The notes beneath the pieces were generated by a model. The model did no database searches and was not told where the DNA came from. It was given only the letters and a program-made list of their open reading frames with translations. From Gymnorhina tibicen (lineage: Eukaryota; Chordata; Aves; Passeriformes; Artamidae): 64,000 nt of DNA. Below are positions 36,504 through 50,480 of the stretch, piece after piece. How positions within the stretch are numbered: the stretch's first letter is position 1; every line of letters begins with the position of its first letter. Location: contig VXAZ01007501.1 of the NCBI GenBank assembly GCA_013399875.1, forward strand, positions 1,588,155-1,652,154. Reading direction: 5' to 3'. Both the position numbers and the translations under genes were made by a program.

Positions 36504-39500
36504 ATCTAATCTATTAAAACAGTTGCAGATATGGGATTGGTTTGGTTTGGACTTTTTTGTGCTCTGGTGAACCATGAAGATATATCCTTTTGGGGATACA
36601 GAATTGTTGGACACCATTTTGAGCAGGCTTGGGATGGTTCTCAGGAGTAAACTAACACAGATCCCTAATTCCTTACCAAAGGCTGCTTGGTCCTAGTAGG
36701 GTACCTTGTTCTGTGACCAGATGTATTATACATTTTGCTGCCCATAGTTTACAAAGTTCAAAATTATGAGAAATTAACAATATTACAGTGTGTGGAGAGC
36801 ATATCCTTTTCCAATATTACCGTTTTTTAGTGAGAGGACGTCATGCTTGTTTTACATGAAGATTAAGACAAAACAAAATTGTGTGATTATTTCTATCGCT
36901 GTCGTGAAAGGAGTCAAACTCTATCTGAGATATTTGAGATACAAGCTGAATTGAATAACCTGTCACCCCGTCCCTTTCCTACCTGTGGTTGCACAGAACA
37001 TCCACAATAAATATGCATACCTTAATGTATTAATAAAATACATGTAATATAGCAGAAAGAGGGAAGAAGAGCTTATGAGCAGATTCTGTGCTCCCATACA
37101 CCAAATTCTGCATATACTGGCAACACAAAAAGTTATAACTTTGAAGTAAAATATAATTTGTCATTTAGTGTATAAATACTTCATGGATATTTTCCCCAGT
37201 GACAGTTGTAGAATGGGGCTGCAATCCCTCATCCATCCTCTGTGACGGAACAGGATGAAAGTATTTTTTCCAAGAATGTGTAATAAGAATTTTGTTTCTG
37301 GTTCTCATGGAAAACACAGGTAGTCAGAGTAATTCAAGAAGCTTTTACTTGGGAGGTTCATGCTCTTGTACAGTTAGGCAAACTGCAGAAAAAAAATACT
37401 GAACAGAATACAAAAACCTTTTATAGAGTTTTCATAAAATTTTACATTCCTATCTGTTTTACCACATAGTAATTGAATTTCTCTTGTCCAAAGACCTTAG
37501 CTGACACGTATATAAGGTGAATGCCACCAGTGACCAGATGAGTCAGACGAGTCATTTCTCCCTTGCTCTAAACATTAAGGCACCTACATGAACTAATAAA
37601 TCACTCAGGAGCAGGAAAGCTGAATTCTGTGTGAACAGTTTTTTACTTTGACACTTGAAAAATACAAAGTTTTGACTTCCAAATAAATTAAAGTCTGATC
37701 CTACTGTTTTCATCATGCCTTACCCGATACTAGAGTCTTTCTTTGAAATGAATAGTAGTGACAGAAATGTTGATTGGATACCCTGAAAAGGTGGGCTGAG
37801 ATGTTTAAGAAAGCACATATGCAGAACTTTGCAGAATTGGAAGACAGCATAGTTCTCATGTGAAACATACAACTGAAGCTTCATTCTCTAAGCATGATAA
37901 TTTACACAAAAGCAAATTACCTAGAAAGTGTCAGTTTCTGCTGAAGATAAGATTAAGACATATGAGGAGTTAAACCAGTTTGTGTTAATTTCCAGAAAGA
38001 CAAGAAGGGTTTTCTGTACAAGTGTGGTTCTGCTTTTCTATAAGTGTACATGCTGTTGTGTTTCTTGAATTGTAACCATAATCACTGTTTGACATTTTTA
38101 GGGTCAAACAAATACAAAACTCCAAAGGCTCCCATTTTTCCCCCTGATGTGTTTGAAAGGACACCTGTGCCTGTATTATTATAAATAGTAATAAGCCCAT
38201 TTTATTTAAGCCCATTTTTCCACCCATATTGCAACCAGACATTTAAATGTTCAACAGTTTTTCTTGGTATTAATCTGCCTGGGACTTAAGAACAATTTCT
38301 AGATAAGGGGCAATGTTAGCACATGAGCAAATGCATATAAGCCACCATAAAGATATTTTGGCTGAAAATTCAAAGAAGTTTCTTGGTCATTAGAACATTC
38401 TGATTCAGTTTTCCAAAAGGAAAAATAATATGAAAAAAGTTAAGAAATTTTAAGGTGGAATTCTTGAAACCAGAAAGGGTAGAAATTGATAGATCAGGAA
38501 GTCTCTTCTGGTCTTTGATTCCAATGAGGAAATGATTGTCCTGCATATGGTCTTGTAGGATTTTTCCAGCATCTATCAGCCTTATTACTCTCTGGGTAAC
38601 TAAATTTATGGTGGGTCTGGATATGTGTCAGTTTTTCTCAATGCTGGTAAGTGACAGAGCCACAGAGCAGACTTCTTATTCAGTAATGAAGCTTCATGTT
38701 AAGATGGAACTGACCAAGTAAGAAATGTGTGTGTTTTCCAGAGAGACTGGAGAATAGAGTTAGACAGCCAGTTATCATGGAGCGTCTTCCCCAGCACTAT
38801 CATAAACTATGTCAGTAAGATATAAGCAAGACAATATAAGCTCTGCAGGATCATAGACTGAGCCCAGCTCACCATGAAGCCAGTGAGGGATTTGGCCATT
38901 GACAATAAAAGAAAGGCAGAGTAGACTGTGAAAGGCAAACCAATCCAAATGCTCTCTCTGTACAGTGAGCATTGGCTCAGTGTGAGTAAGGAGCTAGGAT
39001 TTTGTTTTGGTATAACAGCAAATGTCAACAAAACACCTTTCCCAGCTGTCAAAGCAGTTTGGAAATACCATGACTATTATACTTGTATACATATATAAGA
39101 TCTTAATTGGTTTTTTCTTGCATGGGCTGGAAGGGGGAAGTGATTGAGCGTATCTAGCCTGTCACCAGAAAATGAAGGAAGGGTTTACTGTGCATCCATG
39201 GAGGTGAAAATTGTTCTGATCTATAATTGTCAGTACAGCAAGGAAGGGCTGACTTTGGGGTCTTGTTAGGGAATCAAATTGCTATATTTTTTGTTGTTCA
39301 GCAATGCCTCAGAGCCAAGGATTCATTATCTCCAGTTCTTTTAAGTTTTACTTTGAGAGTTGATGATAAAATAAAAGGAAATGTTGGCAGACCCCTTGAA
39401 GAGAGAGTAGTCTGGCACACAGATTGGTATAGCACGACATTTGGGTTTCTGAAAGCAGAGGCAAAGACCAAGGAATTTTCTTTTGTTTCCATTTTGGAAG

Positions 39501-42500
39501 CAAAATAGAGATTATAATTAAATTTTCTCAAAAGTTAGTCGAAGAGCACACATGATGTCCTTGAAAAGATTATTTTATTTAAAAAAAAAGCCTTTTTTTT
39601 CTTCATTTAGATTATTTGCAATGCATTATTCCAGTGAAAAATCTGCTATTGTGGGTGGGACCTAGCCATATAACAATGACCATATTAATGCTTTTTCCAC
39701 CCAGTATGTGCATTAATTACAGGGAATTCCTTTATTTTGATGGTTCTTAAATTGCTATCATGATTAGATAAGAAGTAACACATCTATGATAAAATGAAAG
39801 AGGAAAAAATAGACAGAAAAACAAGGAAAAGCCAGCAAAACTGCCTCTCTCCTTTAGTTTCTTTTATGAGCTTCAAAACCAAAGAGTACCTACTATTTTT
39901 ACTGCTAAATGCAGTATTTTCTTTGATTTGTCCAATTTTTACTTCATATCTGTTAATTATTTTGTGAAGTCTCCTTAGTTTTGTGGAGTTTTGGGGTTTC
40001 TTAATTATAATTATTACTGCTATTAATGTCATTTCTGGCTAACTACAAAATTTTAGGCTTGGTGTTAACTAGCAAATTTAAAATCTGGACCATTCTTACT
40101 AGGCAATGGCACTTGAAGCACCTTGCTATGCAAGATGCTTCACAATTTCCAATTTGATTCCACTATTTTCAATGTGGTTATCCTCATTTTAATGTGAGTA
40201 AGCCAGCACAGTGTCAGTGGGTAGACATGAAGGTAAAGCAGACTCTCTGGAACGACAGCAGAATTTCTGTTCTGAGGCCCATGTTTCACTGTCTACAGCT
40301 GTGCCAGGTACTCAAGGATCTTCCTGTAGTTAAAGGAGAGGAACTTTAATGGTGCTTGACCCATCTGATCATGTGCAAATGTCTAGTTTAGAGTAACATG
40401 AATCTTATCTGAGATGATACTGGCAATACTGACTAGCTCTCTGTCAAGAATAAAGGGAGACTGAAGTGACAAGTTCAAAGTTAGATGTCTATATTCAGCT
40501 GAACCATTCCTTGATTTGTGAGGGAGAAACATGCTATCCTTTTTTTCCTTCTAACCATTTACTTGTTGGAATCCTATAGACTGCTGGCTGAGCAGCAGAG
40601 CAAATGTTACAGCAATCAAGGTTAGAAATAAAACCAAGGTCAACCGAGCCGAACAGAACACTAATGAACAAAAGATGCACTTATTCCGGGAAGAACAGAT
40701 TTTTCAATATGAGTTGTCAAATTTCCCCTTTAAGTGTGTCTATAAATGCTGTAGGTGCTTCTGAAGCATTATCAGAGCTGCCAGTTTTGCAGATAGCTGG
40801 CTTGAAAGAAGTGTGACTGAGACCTATCCTGGAACTGATAGATCAGTACATGCACAGTGGGTTAAAATTTTGCTGCTGCACAACCTCTAAGCAAGGAGTC
40901 CACCAGCTGATAGGGAAGCAGCCATGTGGATGGAGAGCACCTAGAAAACAGGTTACATTGTATCAACAGCTTTTCAGAATGTTAATAACATATCCTACCA
41001 CTCTCATATAGAGTGGTCTTTGCTAGACGTAGAAGTGGGAAGCAACTAAATTGCTGCTGTAAGATGGGTGAGTATAGAAGAGTGTTTCAGTCTTTTGTTT
41101 GCATAAAAAATTCTCCTACATTTGCAGGCATGTCTGTGGGCAGAACAATGAGACCTTACTTCCTCATGAAGTTGGAAACACAGTAGGATTCAGTGCTTTT
41201 ATCACAGCGGCACTCATAATTAGATTGCATTCCTTTTGGTTCTTAAGAGATTGCATTCTTCTTGGTTCTAAATATTTACCACAGTTCAAGGTCTTTTTAA
41301 AGTGGAAATAAAATAGCTTGCTCTTCATCTTTCTTTGGCAGAGTACAGCCATACAGACTTCAACATATTTCAAGGTTTTTGCTGGGATACTGAAGATCTT
41401 TCAGTGTTCAAAAGTTACAAGTGGTTCTATTAAATTCCTCTCTGCACTCAAGTAATTTCTATGAAATGCAGAAATTTCTACAAAATAACACTCTATCACT
41501 TTTGAATGTTGCACAACAAAAATGTGTGTACTCTGTAAATTATGAACATTTATACTACTAGTTTCATCTAGTTCACCTGTAACTCTATCATGCTTTTTTA
41601 TGGGTAGCGAAAGGCATTAGCTTGTTAGCTGCAGTCATCGTGTTCCTTTGATTCCTTTTAAAGTACTTTTCACTTAGGTTCTTCTGCCTTTCCCTCTTAG
41701 AGTGCATTTCTGATGATTAAATCTTTCATACTCTCTTGTACTCTGCCATCTCCATCAAAGTACTAATGGAGCACTTTCAGTTCACTTGCCTTGATAGGGC
41801 AACTTGCCCTATAGGACAAGAGGCATAGCTCTTGCTGATTTGTCTGTCTGGCTTTAAAAACTTGTATTTGGTCTCAGAGCCAGTGAATCTTTTTTGCAAC
41901 AGTTGGAATATGGGTGATTTTGGACACTGCATAGATTCCTGTTCTTGTTCTTTACATGGATATATTTACTTATCTTGTTGGGAAACTTAATTCAATATTT
42001 GTAGGATGCTTTGAAATCCTCCTCCTGCTGTGGAGAATAAATTATTGTTCATTTATTACATGCCACATTGTAGTGAGTAACTTACAGTCGTCTAAGCACC
42101 TTTTATTATCAATGCATTTAGAGCTAAAATTTCATGTGCTGTTGTAGGACTTTGGTCTACCTAATGTGACTTTTTCCTAATTTTTAATTAGAAAATGAGA
42201 TAAGATCAAGAAGTATAAGTGTTTTATAAAATACATGTATTTTTTAAAGTTCAATACTTTCTAAAAGCTGAAAAGGGTCTGAAAGCTAAGTGATTTTTAT
42301 GTAGCCATACCTCACAGAAAGTATCTCCAAGTCGCCCTGTATTTCATTAATACTGTGAAAAGGATTTGTGTTTGAGAGGAAAAGGTAGTTTACCTTGTAG
42401 ATAAATCTGGGCAACTGATATGACTTGGGTGGTCTCTTCCAGTCTTGTTTTCTTATGAATGAAGACTATCCAGAGCGTATTTTAATAATAAGCCTGTCCT

Positions 42501-45397
42501 TCTATAATAGGTATTTGCAGTTTGCTTTATATGTACATGACTTATTAAACACAAACATTAACCTTTGTATTTGTGTGAGCGAGTGGTACATACACATACA
42601 TACATAGTGGTATATATTCTGGGCTCCAGGGGATAATAGAACTCTATGGTGGGCTGGTACTGAATCCCCTGATATGTAAACAAAGGCAGCTTACCCACAG
42701 GCTTCTTCACAATTCTGTGGTCTCTAATATGAGATCAGTTTTTGGGGTGTTTTTTAAAACCCTCTTGCCTTGGTCAGGGAGACTTGTAGTCTCCAAACTA
42801 GAGGAAACGTGCTCAAAAAGTCTTTCATGTGGCACAACAGTGGATGGCACATTCAGAGTGCATTGTTGTGGTTGTTGCAATGTCATCAGATACTGGGTTA
42901 TTATGGTCTCTTTTAGTTTGCTGTGTATGCTGACAGTCTGTCTGCACTTCTCCTACTGCCATCTAGCAGGGAATGTGAGTGTTTATTGCTTTGAACTATT
43001 GATTGTAGAAAAGACTTTAAAATCATGTCTTTGATTAGATGTTTCCTAACTCTAGGCAATAAGCCCAGGCTGTTTTGCAATGTATAGATTAAAATCTAGA
43101 GATGTTAAAACCAGAACATGGCTGCTTATAAATTAAGCTGAAGTGGTCTTTATGAGAGGCCTCTGCACTATCAAATCTGCTGAGAGGCTGCATACCATTA
43201 AGGGTGGTCGCAGATGTGGCTTCATACATCAGAGAGCTCTTCATATTGTGTGCCTCCTAATAAGGCTTCCTGTTTGCTTTTGAGATCTCAGTGTGGAAGA
43301 AAGGATGGAAAAAAAAAGATTGTGGTACAGCCCTGCAATTTATACTTTGACTTCATTGCCTTGTTACTACTACAGAAGTAATTTCATTCTAGTTTCATCC
43401 TGACTTCCAAAATGGCTACTGAGATATCAAGGGCAATCATTTGTGCTCACAATATTTGTGTGAGCAATTTTGTTGTGCATGCATGTATGATTTTATTATA
43501 TACTACTGCGATCTGCTGACTGATTTCCCTGAAAGAAGAGCAGGCAGACTGGAGTGGGACTACTCTGAAAAAGGAAAGAATAAGCCACCTCTTTTTCAGG
43601 ATGTAAGTACTACAGTAGTTGCAATTTTTATCAATATGACAAAAAAACAAACAGTGGTTTTCAGAACACCACACCAGCTAACACATAATCTCCTTCACCA
43701 AAAACCTACACTCTCTATTTTTCCATTTGAAGTAGGAGGGCTGGTGGCTGTAATGAAAACTTCTAACTGGTGAATGGGAACATTCCTCAAGGCATGAGAT
43801 AGAGTAGTTCCACTGTGAGCTGCAGGCTGATCTGATCTGGCTAGGCTCTGCTGCAGCTCTTGCACAGCTCGGAAACTCCACTGAAGCCCAAGGAGTTACT
43901 ATGCTTGCACAGCCACAGCAAGTGGCTTCCTAAAGTTAGCACAAAGCTCATCTAAATATTTCACTTTTTAAAAAAGTGCCTGGGTTGCCAATCTTCATAC
44001 AATTGATGTTCTTAATAACAGACTTTTAGAAATTGGAAGCTTGGAAGCAAGAAAGAAAGAAAGAAAGAAAAAGAAAAAAGAAAAAGGAAAGGAAACACAG
44101 GAACACAGGGGATGCATAGGAAATTATCTGACAGGCAGGTGTGCAGACAGGCAGAGCAATATGCATTTATCTTTAAGTAAAATTGTGTTTGGGTAGTATG
44201 CAGGAGCTTCAGTCATGACTGACACCCTGCTCTGTACTAGATGCACTGTAGTCACTTAATAAAACACAGTTCTTGAGTCATAATAAAGAATTACTGGAGC
44301 TTCATATTTAACTGAAGCACCAAGTACCTTACCACAATCAATTGTAAGAAAGAATTTATAATATGGTTCAAGAGGACTCTGGATACTTTTAATATAAAGA
44401 TAGAGTACATGGTAGTATTTTAAAGTACTTTTATGGTCAAGTATCCATATGTTATCTGTAGTAGGAGATGAAGATAACTGGTTTATTAGTGTGGTAATTG
44501 AGACTGAATGATGTGGACAATATAAGAGGGAGGCAAATATATATTTACTCAGAATGCTTAAATGCTTCAGTAACTTTAGTGCATTACTCTGCTAACCTCT
44601 TCCAATCTGTTAAATATGTATTGAGCAGATAATGAGGCTATATCCTCAGTAACACAAATTATTTAAAGTAAAGCAGTGGTTTAAAGCTACTAGTTGTGAA
44701 TTATTCCAAAGCCTTTCCCAAAGAAGTTCCCAAGATGAGGGCTGTAGATCACTGTCAGTTTAAGGAAAGAAATTGTGTTAGATTATGCTGGCTCTTTCCC
44801 ATGTTTTCAGCTGCTAATTTGCATTAAAATATGGCTAAAAATACATGAATTTTTCACAAATATTACTTCACTGTGGAAGTATTTACTGTATTCTCCAAAG
44901 TGTTGCTATGTACTTGTCTTGAAAAAGCCTTCAAGTCACATGGATTCTCTTTATCCAGACATAAATGATAGTCTAAGAACTGACAGTCTCTTCTCTGGCA
45001 TTTACCTTGCAGGCTGTGCATTAGTGAAAGGATGCCTTTTTTCCTGCCCCACAAATAGCAGATGGAAATGTTCCAGATTGATTTTGATTTCTCCTTTAAA
45101 GGTGACTGAAGTGTTTTCAACGTAATTGCAATAGGTTTTGAAAATATTACTATAATTCACTTTCTGTGCATTTTTTCAATATAGGCCTTCTCCTATGCAT
45201 CCATGGATCGCCTATGAAATGGTCTAAACTGAATGAAGAAAAACTGAGACCAGATATGGTGAGGAAAGGAATTAACTGTAATACTGTTATGTTAGTGAAA
45301 TGTGAAGTTTGGTTTAGCAAAAAGATATTTTCCTTTAGCAAGCCTTTTCTTCCTTTATATGCACTTAAATGATGCACCTAGAAAATTATTCAGCCCT
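36504..45397. other. Intergenic, nothing recognised
   Basis: Nearly 9 kb of AT-rich sequence with only short uninformative frames and one GAAA microsatellite. A possible decayed CR1 tail near 42,410-42,460 (tgggtggtctcttccagtc) is too short to call. Confidence 0.6.
44049..44094. repeat. (GAAA)n microsatellite
   Basis: Several gaaa units grade into imperfect aaaaag and aaagg runs on the plus strand. Confidence 0.95.
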
Positions 45398-45822
45398 AGA
45401 ATCACTGAATCTGCTGAGCTGGAAGGGACCCACAAGGATCATCTAGTCCAGCTCTTGGCCCTGCACCCCAAGGACAGCCCAAGAGTCACACCATGTGCCT
45501 GAGAGCATTGTCCAAACACTTCTTGAACTCTTTCAGGCTTGTTGCTGTGGCCACTTCCCTGGGGAGCCTATTCCAGTGCCCAGCCAGCCACTGGGTGAAA
45601 AACTTTTTCCTGATATCCAAACTAAACCAACCCTGACTCAGCTTCATCCATTCCCTTGGGTCCTGGTCACGAGAGTCACAAGAGTCACGAGAGTGAAGCT
45701 ATCTGTACCTGCCCTTCTGCTTCCCCTTCTGACAGTGCTGAAGAGCACAAGGAGGTCTCCTCTCAGTTTTCTCTTCTCCAGGCTGAACAAACCAAGTGAC
45801 CTCAACTGCTCCTCATAATTGT
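45398..45822 (-). mobile_element. CR1 LINE 3' fragment (antisense)
   Basis: The plus strand reads as the complement of a CR1 3' region: agaatcactgaatctgctga, then ggaagggacccacaaggatc, gagcctattccagtgcc and ctcttctccaggctgaacaa. A small 9-base tandem repeat (gtcacgaga, three imperfect copies, about 45,666-45,694) sits inside it and looks like a local expansion after insertion. The 5' part of the element is missing, as is usual for CR1. Confidence 0.9.
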
Positions 45823-47009
45823 TTGTCACATTATTTCATTATGCAGTGTAGATTAACAGAGATCAAGATACCACAAAAGGAATTCCTAAAGGTAGATGCT
45901 GTCTTAAGCCCGTGGTTAGACTACAAAAGATAGAGGGGTGTGAAGCTGAAAACTTCTGAACATCTTCAATTTCTTTTGATATCTGTATAAATACATATTT
46001 TCTTTTCTTTTATCCACTTGCTTGTTTTAATACAACTACAATAATTAACTGATAGTCAAGCCAAAATGCATTCACTTCAAACTATAATGCTATATTTTTA
46101 GCTGCATGAAGCAAGAAGAAGATAATGTCTCTTTTCTGCCAATACACCTTCATCTTCCATTTCAGCTGCATTAAGATTAGGAAGGACTTTCCTTGCATTT
46201 CTAAAGAAGAAATATTTTCTTCAGGTCTTTACAGCTTCTCATAGGCAGATGGATCGCAATTTTCATGTGACCTCTCCCTCAGAGAAATACCCATGAGTAT
46301 CAACAAACCCAGTAGAAAACCCCATGTTGTTCTCAATAAACCTGAGACTTCCTTCAGGCATAGAGCTGTCCATTATCCGGCATTTCATTCTGTGCATGTG
46401 ACCATAAAGCCTTGTTTGGTCATAATTTGAAATACGTTTGGCTTTCCTGTGTTAAGTCCTCATATTTAACATTCTAGAGACTTGTATGGAAATTCTGCTA
46501 TGGATAATTTTTAGAGCTCTACCATGCAAGAGGGCGGGGGCAACCAAAAATATAAAAGGAAAACTATATTTTAAAATGGTAGTTTGTTAGGCATAAAGGA
46601 ACTTGCTGTTTACTTTTCAGTATTAATTCAAAAGTTGCATGTCCTTTTTTAAGTTGGCTCATTTTCTTCTGTGGCCCCAACTGATCATTTTTTGAATGCC
46701 ATTTGGTCCCACCAGTGTTTGAAATGCTTAATTATAATTTCTAGCTTTCTGACATTGTGTTTTCCTTCTTGACATTCACATACTGTAAATATAGCTCTAT
46801 CCAGGATGAATTCCATTTAGCAGACATTGCTTGACAGCTCTAGTAAATTCAGAATGATCTATTCATTCATCAATATGTGTGTATAATTTCCATTAAGCTC
46901 AATAAAATTTGTGTACAGCTGTAATAATTGGAGTCTTTTAACACTGTAGTGTCTTACTAATTGCCAGGGAGGTTTCACCAGTAAACTGAGATATCTCTCT
47001 GCTTTTTAA

Positions 47010-47562
47010 GGCTCTAGGAGTGTTGAAGTGGTCATCGGCACTGGTGAGGCTGCACCTCAAATTCTAAGGCTGGTTTTGGGGCCCTCACTGCAGAAAAGAT
47101 ATTAGGGTGCTGGAGCATTTCTAGAGAAGGGCTGGTGAAGGATCTAGAGAGTAAGTCATATGAGGGGCACCCAAGGGAAGTGTTTAGCCCAGACAAAAGG
47201 AGGCTCAGGGGAGACCTTACCGCTCTCTACAACTCCCTGAAAGGAGGTCGTAGCCATTCGGGGCTCGGTCTCTTCTCCCAAGCATAAAAGCAATAGAACA
47301 AGAGGAAATGGCCTGAAATTGCAACAGAGGGGGTTCAGATCAGATAGTGAGAAAAAACTGCTTCATGAAAAGGGTTGCCAAGCATTGGAACAGACTGCCC
47401 AGGGAAGTGGTTGAGTCACCATCCCTGGAAATATTTAAAAGACGTGTAGATGTAGCACTTTGGGACATGGTTTAGTGGTGGCCTTGGCAGTGCTGGGCTA
47501 GTGGTTGGACTTGACAATCTTGAAAGGTCTTTTCCAACCTAAGCAATTACATATTTTATGAT
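47010..47562 (+). mobile_element. CR1 LINE 3' fragment (sense)
   Basis: A plus-strand CR1 fragment covering the end of ORF2 and the 3' UTR. Recognisable blocks in order are the gaggctgcacctcaa region, the aaaggaggctcaggggagac region, the tggaacagactgcccaggg block, and the 3' end with ttggacttgacaatcttgaa and ccaacctaag. The copy lies about 3.6 kb upstream of the CNTNAP2 start codon. It has scattered changes relative to the usual avian consensus as I remember it. Confidence 0.9.
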
Positions 47563-49949
47563 TTGAAAAATAAAAATAAGGAACATTTAATTTTCTTTTC
47601 GGAGTAGCTTTGATGGAAGATCCTCCTTCTGCACCTCTTGGCTTGTGTGTCTGTCCCAATCTGCTATGACACTTCCCTAACCTATAGAGTGGAGTATACG
47701 ACCCTGTTGACCCAAGCTGCAAACACTTGGCAGTTGCAGGACAAGGGTGCTAAAGCTTGTAGTTGCCCTGCTGAGACTGCAGGTCTCACTGCTTGCTTAG
47801 AAACATCCTCACATTTACACTCTGGAATGGAAAGGTTAGGAGAAAGAGTAGAATTATCTAATAACTTCGTATTGTGGCCTAACACAATTTGACCATGTTT
47901 TCATTGCAAAGGTTAATATATTCAGCTTGGATTTGTCGAATCGTGTAAAGTAATATTTCACAACACGCTCCAGGAAAAAGAAAAAAAAAAAAAAGAGAAA
48001 AAAGAGAAGAGTGTATATGGTTAGCTTGTTTTATAGGACTAAAGAATGCCTGAAGATCTTTGTAATGATTTTTGTGTGACAGAATCAGTCAAAGGTAATG
48101 ATTTTGCAGGCCTCAGTTGTGGTTATATCAAAAATAATTGCATTACCCTTGCACAACTCATTTCTGTTGCTATATAGTTTAAATATTTTATGTAGTTTTT
48201 AAGGACTGATCCTATACTGAGGTGGGGAAAAATGCAATATTCTGTGCCATTTCTTCCGTCTCAAACCACAAGGAAATTTTCTACTATCACCGTTATTGAG
48301 ATATTCACCAATCAGCTTTCTGAATCTTCCTGTTTTGAATTATTTGTCTTATCCCTTATAGCTGTTTTTTAAAGTGTCTACCTACTTATGATCAATTTGA
48401 GTACATTTTTGAATATCCCAATCATCATATGTTAAAAAAGTGTGAAGTTTGAACAACTGAAATCAAGTCAAGGCAAGTCAAGGTTTTTGTCCTGTGGAGG
48501 GACTTCATGAGCTGGGTGATATGCAGGTATTTATGTATAGAAGTGTGAATGGGTGATGTGCCAGTATGTTTTTCGTTGTGTTTGTTGGAAGAGCCTTAAG
48601 AAGCAGAAATTTTGTTTGAAAAATGGTCTGCTGAGCCTTTAAGTACTTACTCAGAGAAGCTGTTTATTACTTATTCAAGTGAATTATAAAGGCCAATGAA
48701 TACCAAAAGGGTTTTAAGAACTCAGAATGAGAGTGGTAGAAATTTTTGCATGTCATAGTCAGAAGTTTTTCTTTTTCCATGAGTATATGCAGTCAGTTTG
48801 TGATACTATTTCAGCTCTATCACTTCAGCAGTAGCTAAAGTAAAGAAAAAGTAAGTTTACAAACTTGAAAATTTGTGGGATATACAGCAGGAGAGGAATA
48901 GAAGATGTGAACAAGAAAGAAGTTATGGAAAGAGGCAATTTTGAACTAGTTTAATGTCACTAATTAATATTTGGTTCTTAGTTAATTCCCAAAAAACTCA
49001 CATATCCTAATGTTTACTGGACATCAAAATGTATCTGTGGGTTATAAGGAAACGGAAGGGCATTGGAAAGAGCTCAGGCTGATGCAGGGAAGAGGTAACA
49101 GAGCCTCTATGGAAATATTTATTCTTTCAAAAACAGAGATAAGTATAAGAAAACTTACCATTCATAGTGTACTTTTTAATTTCACATTTGCTGTAGACAT
49201 ATTGGCATTACTTCTATGAAAGCATTTGAAATATTAATGTATTAATACTCGATATGGATAAGGCAAGGGAGGAAAAGCCTCAAGGAGGAAAAATTAAGAC
49301 ATTTGGGCAAGATTACAGAAACACTTTTCCCAGGACTGGCATTTAAGCTTTGTCCTGGGCTGTGCTCAAACCTCTAGGCCACAGCTCTCCTGGGATATCA
49401 CATATTACGTATGGATGAGCTTTCAAAGTGACCTAAAAGATAGGCCCACTGTACTCCCTCTGAAAGGCAATAGGATTGAGGATCCTAATATCCCAAGGCC
49501 TTTCTGAAAATCTCATCTTACACACGGTCTTAACCACTTCATCACAGTCACTAAATAACAGCAGGTACTTGTTAACAGCATGTGTATTAGTCACTGAAAA
49601 TAATTTATCCCTGCTTTGGGGCTCCTCTAAAGAAATTATACCTCTCCATTTCTCAGCTTTCTCTATATAACACCTGAGAAATAATTGTTTTCATTTTTCT
49701 TTGCCTCATTGATTGTAGAATAAATAATCCATGAATAACTCCCTACACTCATTATTCTACCGTATCTGGTGAGCAATAACTTTTAGTTCAGCTGTTTAAG
49801 AGCAATGGCAGGAGGGATGGAGAGGGATGGAAAAGTAGAGTCAGACTCTTGCAATCCCTAAAACATTAGGCTGGGATATGGCCAGGTTGTCTCCGTCATC
49901 TCTTGTAGGTGAAAACCATAGTGATACTTCAATGCAGCTTGCTTCCTGG
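47563..49949. other. Upstream flank of CNTNAP2 promoter
   Basis: AT-rich DNA between the nearest CR1 and the CpG island. No exon or recognised repeat other than the A-rich run. Distal promoter elements may lie here, but none can be named. Confidence 0.6.
47968..48011. repeat. A-rich low-complexity run
   Basis: Long A runs interrupted by single G. It is not attached to a recognisable SINE or processed pseudogene. Confidence 0.85.
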
Positions 49950-50393
49950 CTCGCTCTCGGACTGAGAATTAATTACCGAACGGGAACATCTGCATTAGCG
50001 GCTCCTGCAGCCCCAGCTCTCTGCAGGCGAGATGATGCTCCCTCCCCACCAGATCTAAGACCACTCGGAGGACTTGCCTGCTGGCCACCTGTCTCGGATC
50101 CCCGCAGGCTGGAGCTCGGGGAGCCGCGGTGTGCGGAGGAGCGGCGGGGAGGGCGGCAGGAGCCGACCGCGGGGCGAGCAGGGACGCCGCGCCTCCGCTC
50201 CAGCGGCACCGCGACACCGCCCCGCCGCTCCGCTNCCGATCCCCGCCGCCGTCCCCCGGCTCTGCATCTGAGCCAGGCAAGAGAGGACGATCGGGGTCCT
50301 GGAGGCCCGAGGGGCGCAGAGGAAGAAGGAGGAGCTGGAAGAAGCGAAGGGAAGGGGAGGGGAGCGCAGGCGAGAGGATTTTCCCATCTCCTG

Positions 50394-50427
<34 letters not shown>

Positions 50428-50480
50428 GGGGGGAAGGTTGCTGCTGCTGGTGGCAGCGTTTCCTCCTGCTGGAAGATGAT
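49950..50480 (+). promoter_or_regulatory. CNTNAP2: CNTNAP2 promoter CpG island
   Basis: A sharp rise in G+C and CpG begins near 49.95 kb and is densest at about 50,095-50,370. It includes an Sp1-type GC box (ccgcccc at 50,217-50,223) and a purine GC-rich element (ggggagggg, about 50,354-50,362). It lies 0.7-1.2 kb upstream of the CNTNAP2 start codon on the same strand, as expected for the promoter of a broadly expressed brain gene. One ambiguous base occurs at 50,235. Several open frames cross the island on both strands, but they look like the usual stop-poor GC-rich artefacts. The transcription start is not determined; it could lie within the island or near the TATA-like run at 50,612. Confidence 0.75.
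50397..50433. repeat. T(30)G(7) homopolymer pair
   Basis: A run of about 30 T is followed directly by 7 G inside the GC-rich promoter. Such runs are prone to length polymorphism and sequencing error. It could be a nucleosome-excluding element, or the mark of an A-tailed insertion on the minus strand, but no recognisable inserted body follows. Confidence 0.9.

Noticed and set aside
42330..42460. Possible decayed CR1 tail
   Set aside because: Only about 25 bases resemble the CR1 3' end (gggtggtctcttccagtc), which is too little to separate from chance.
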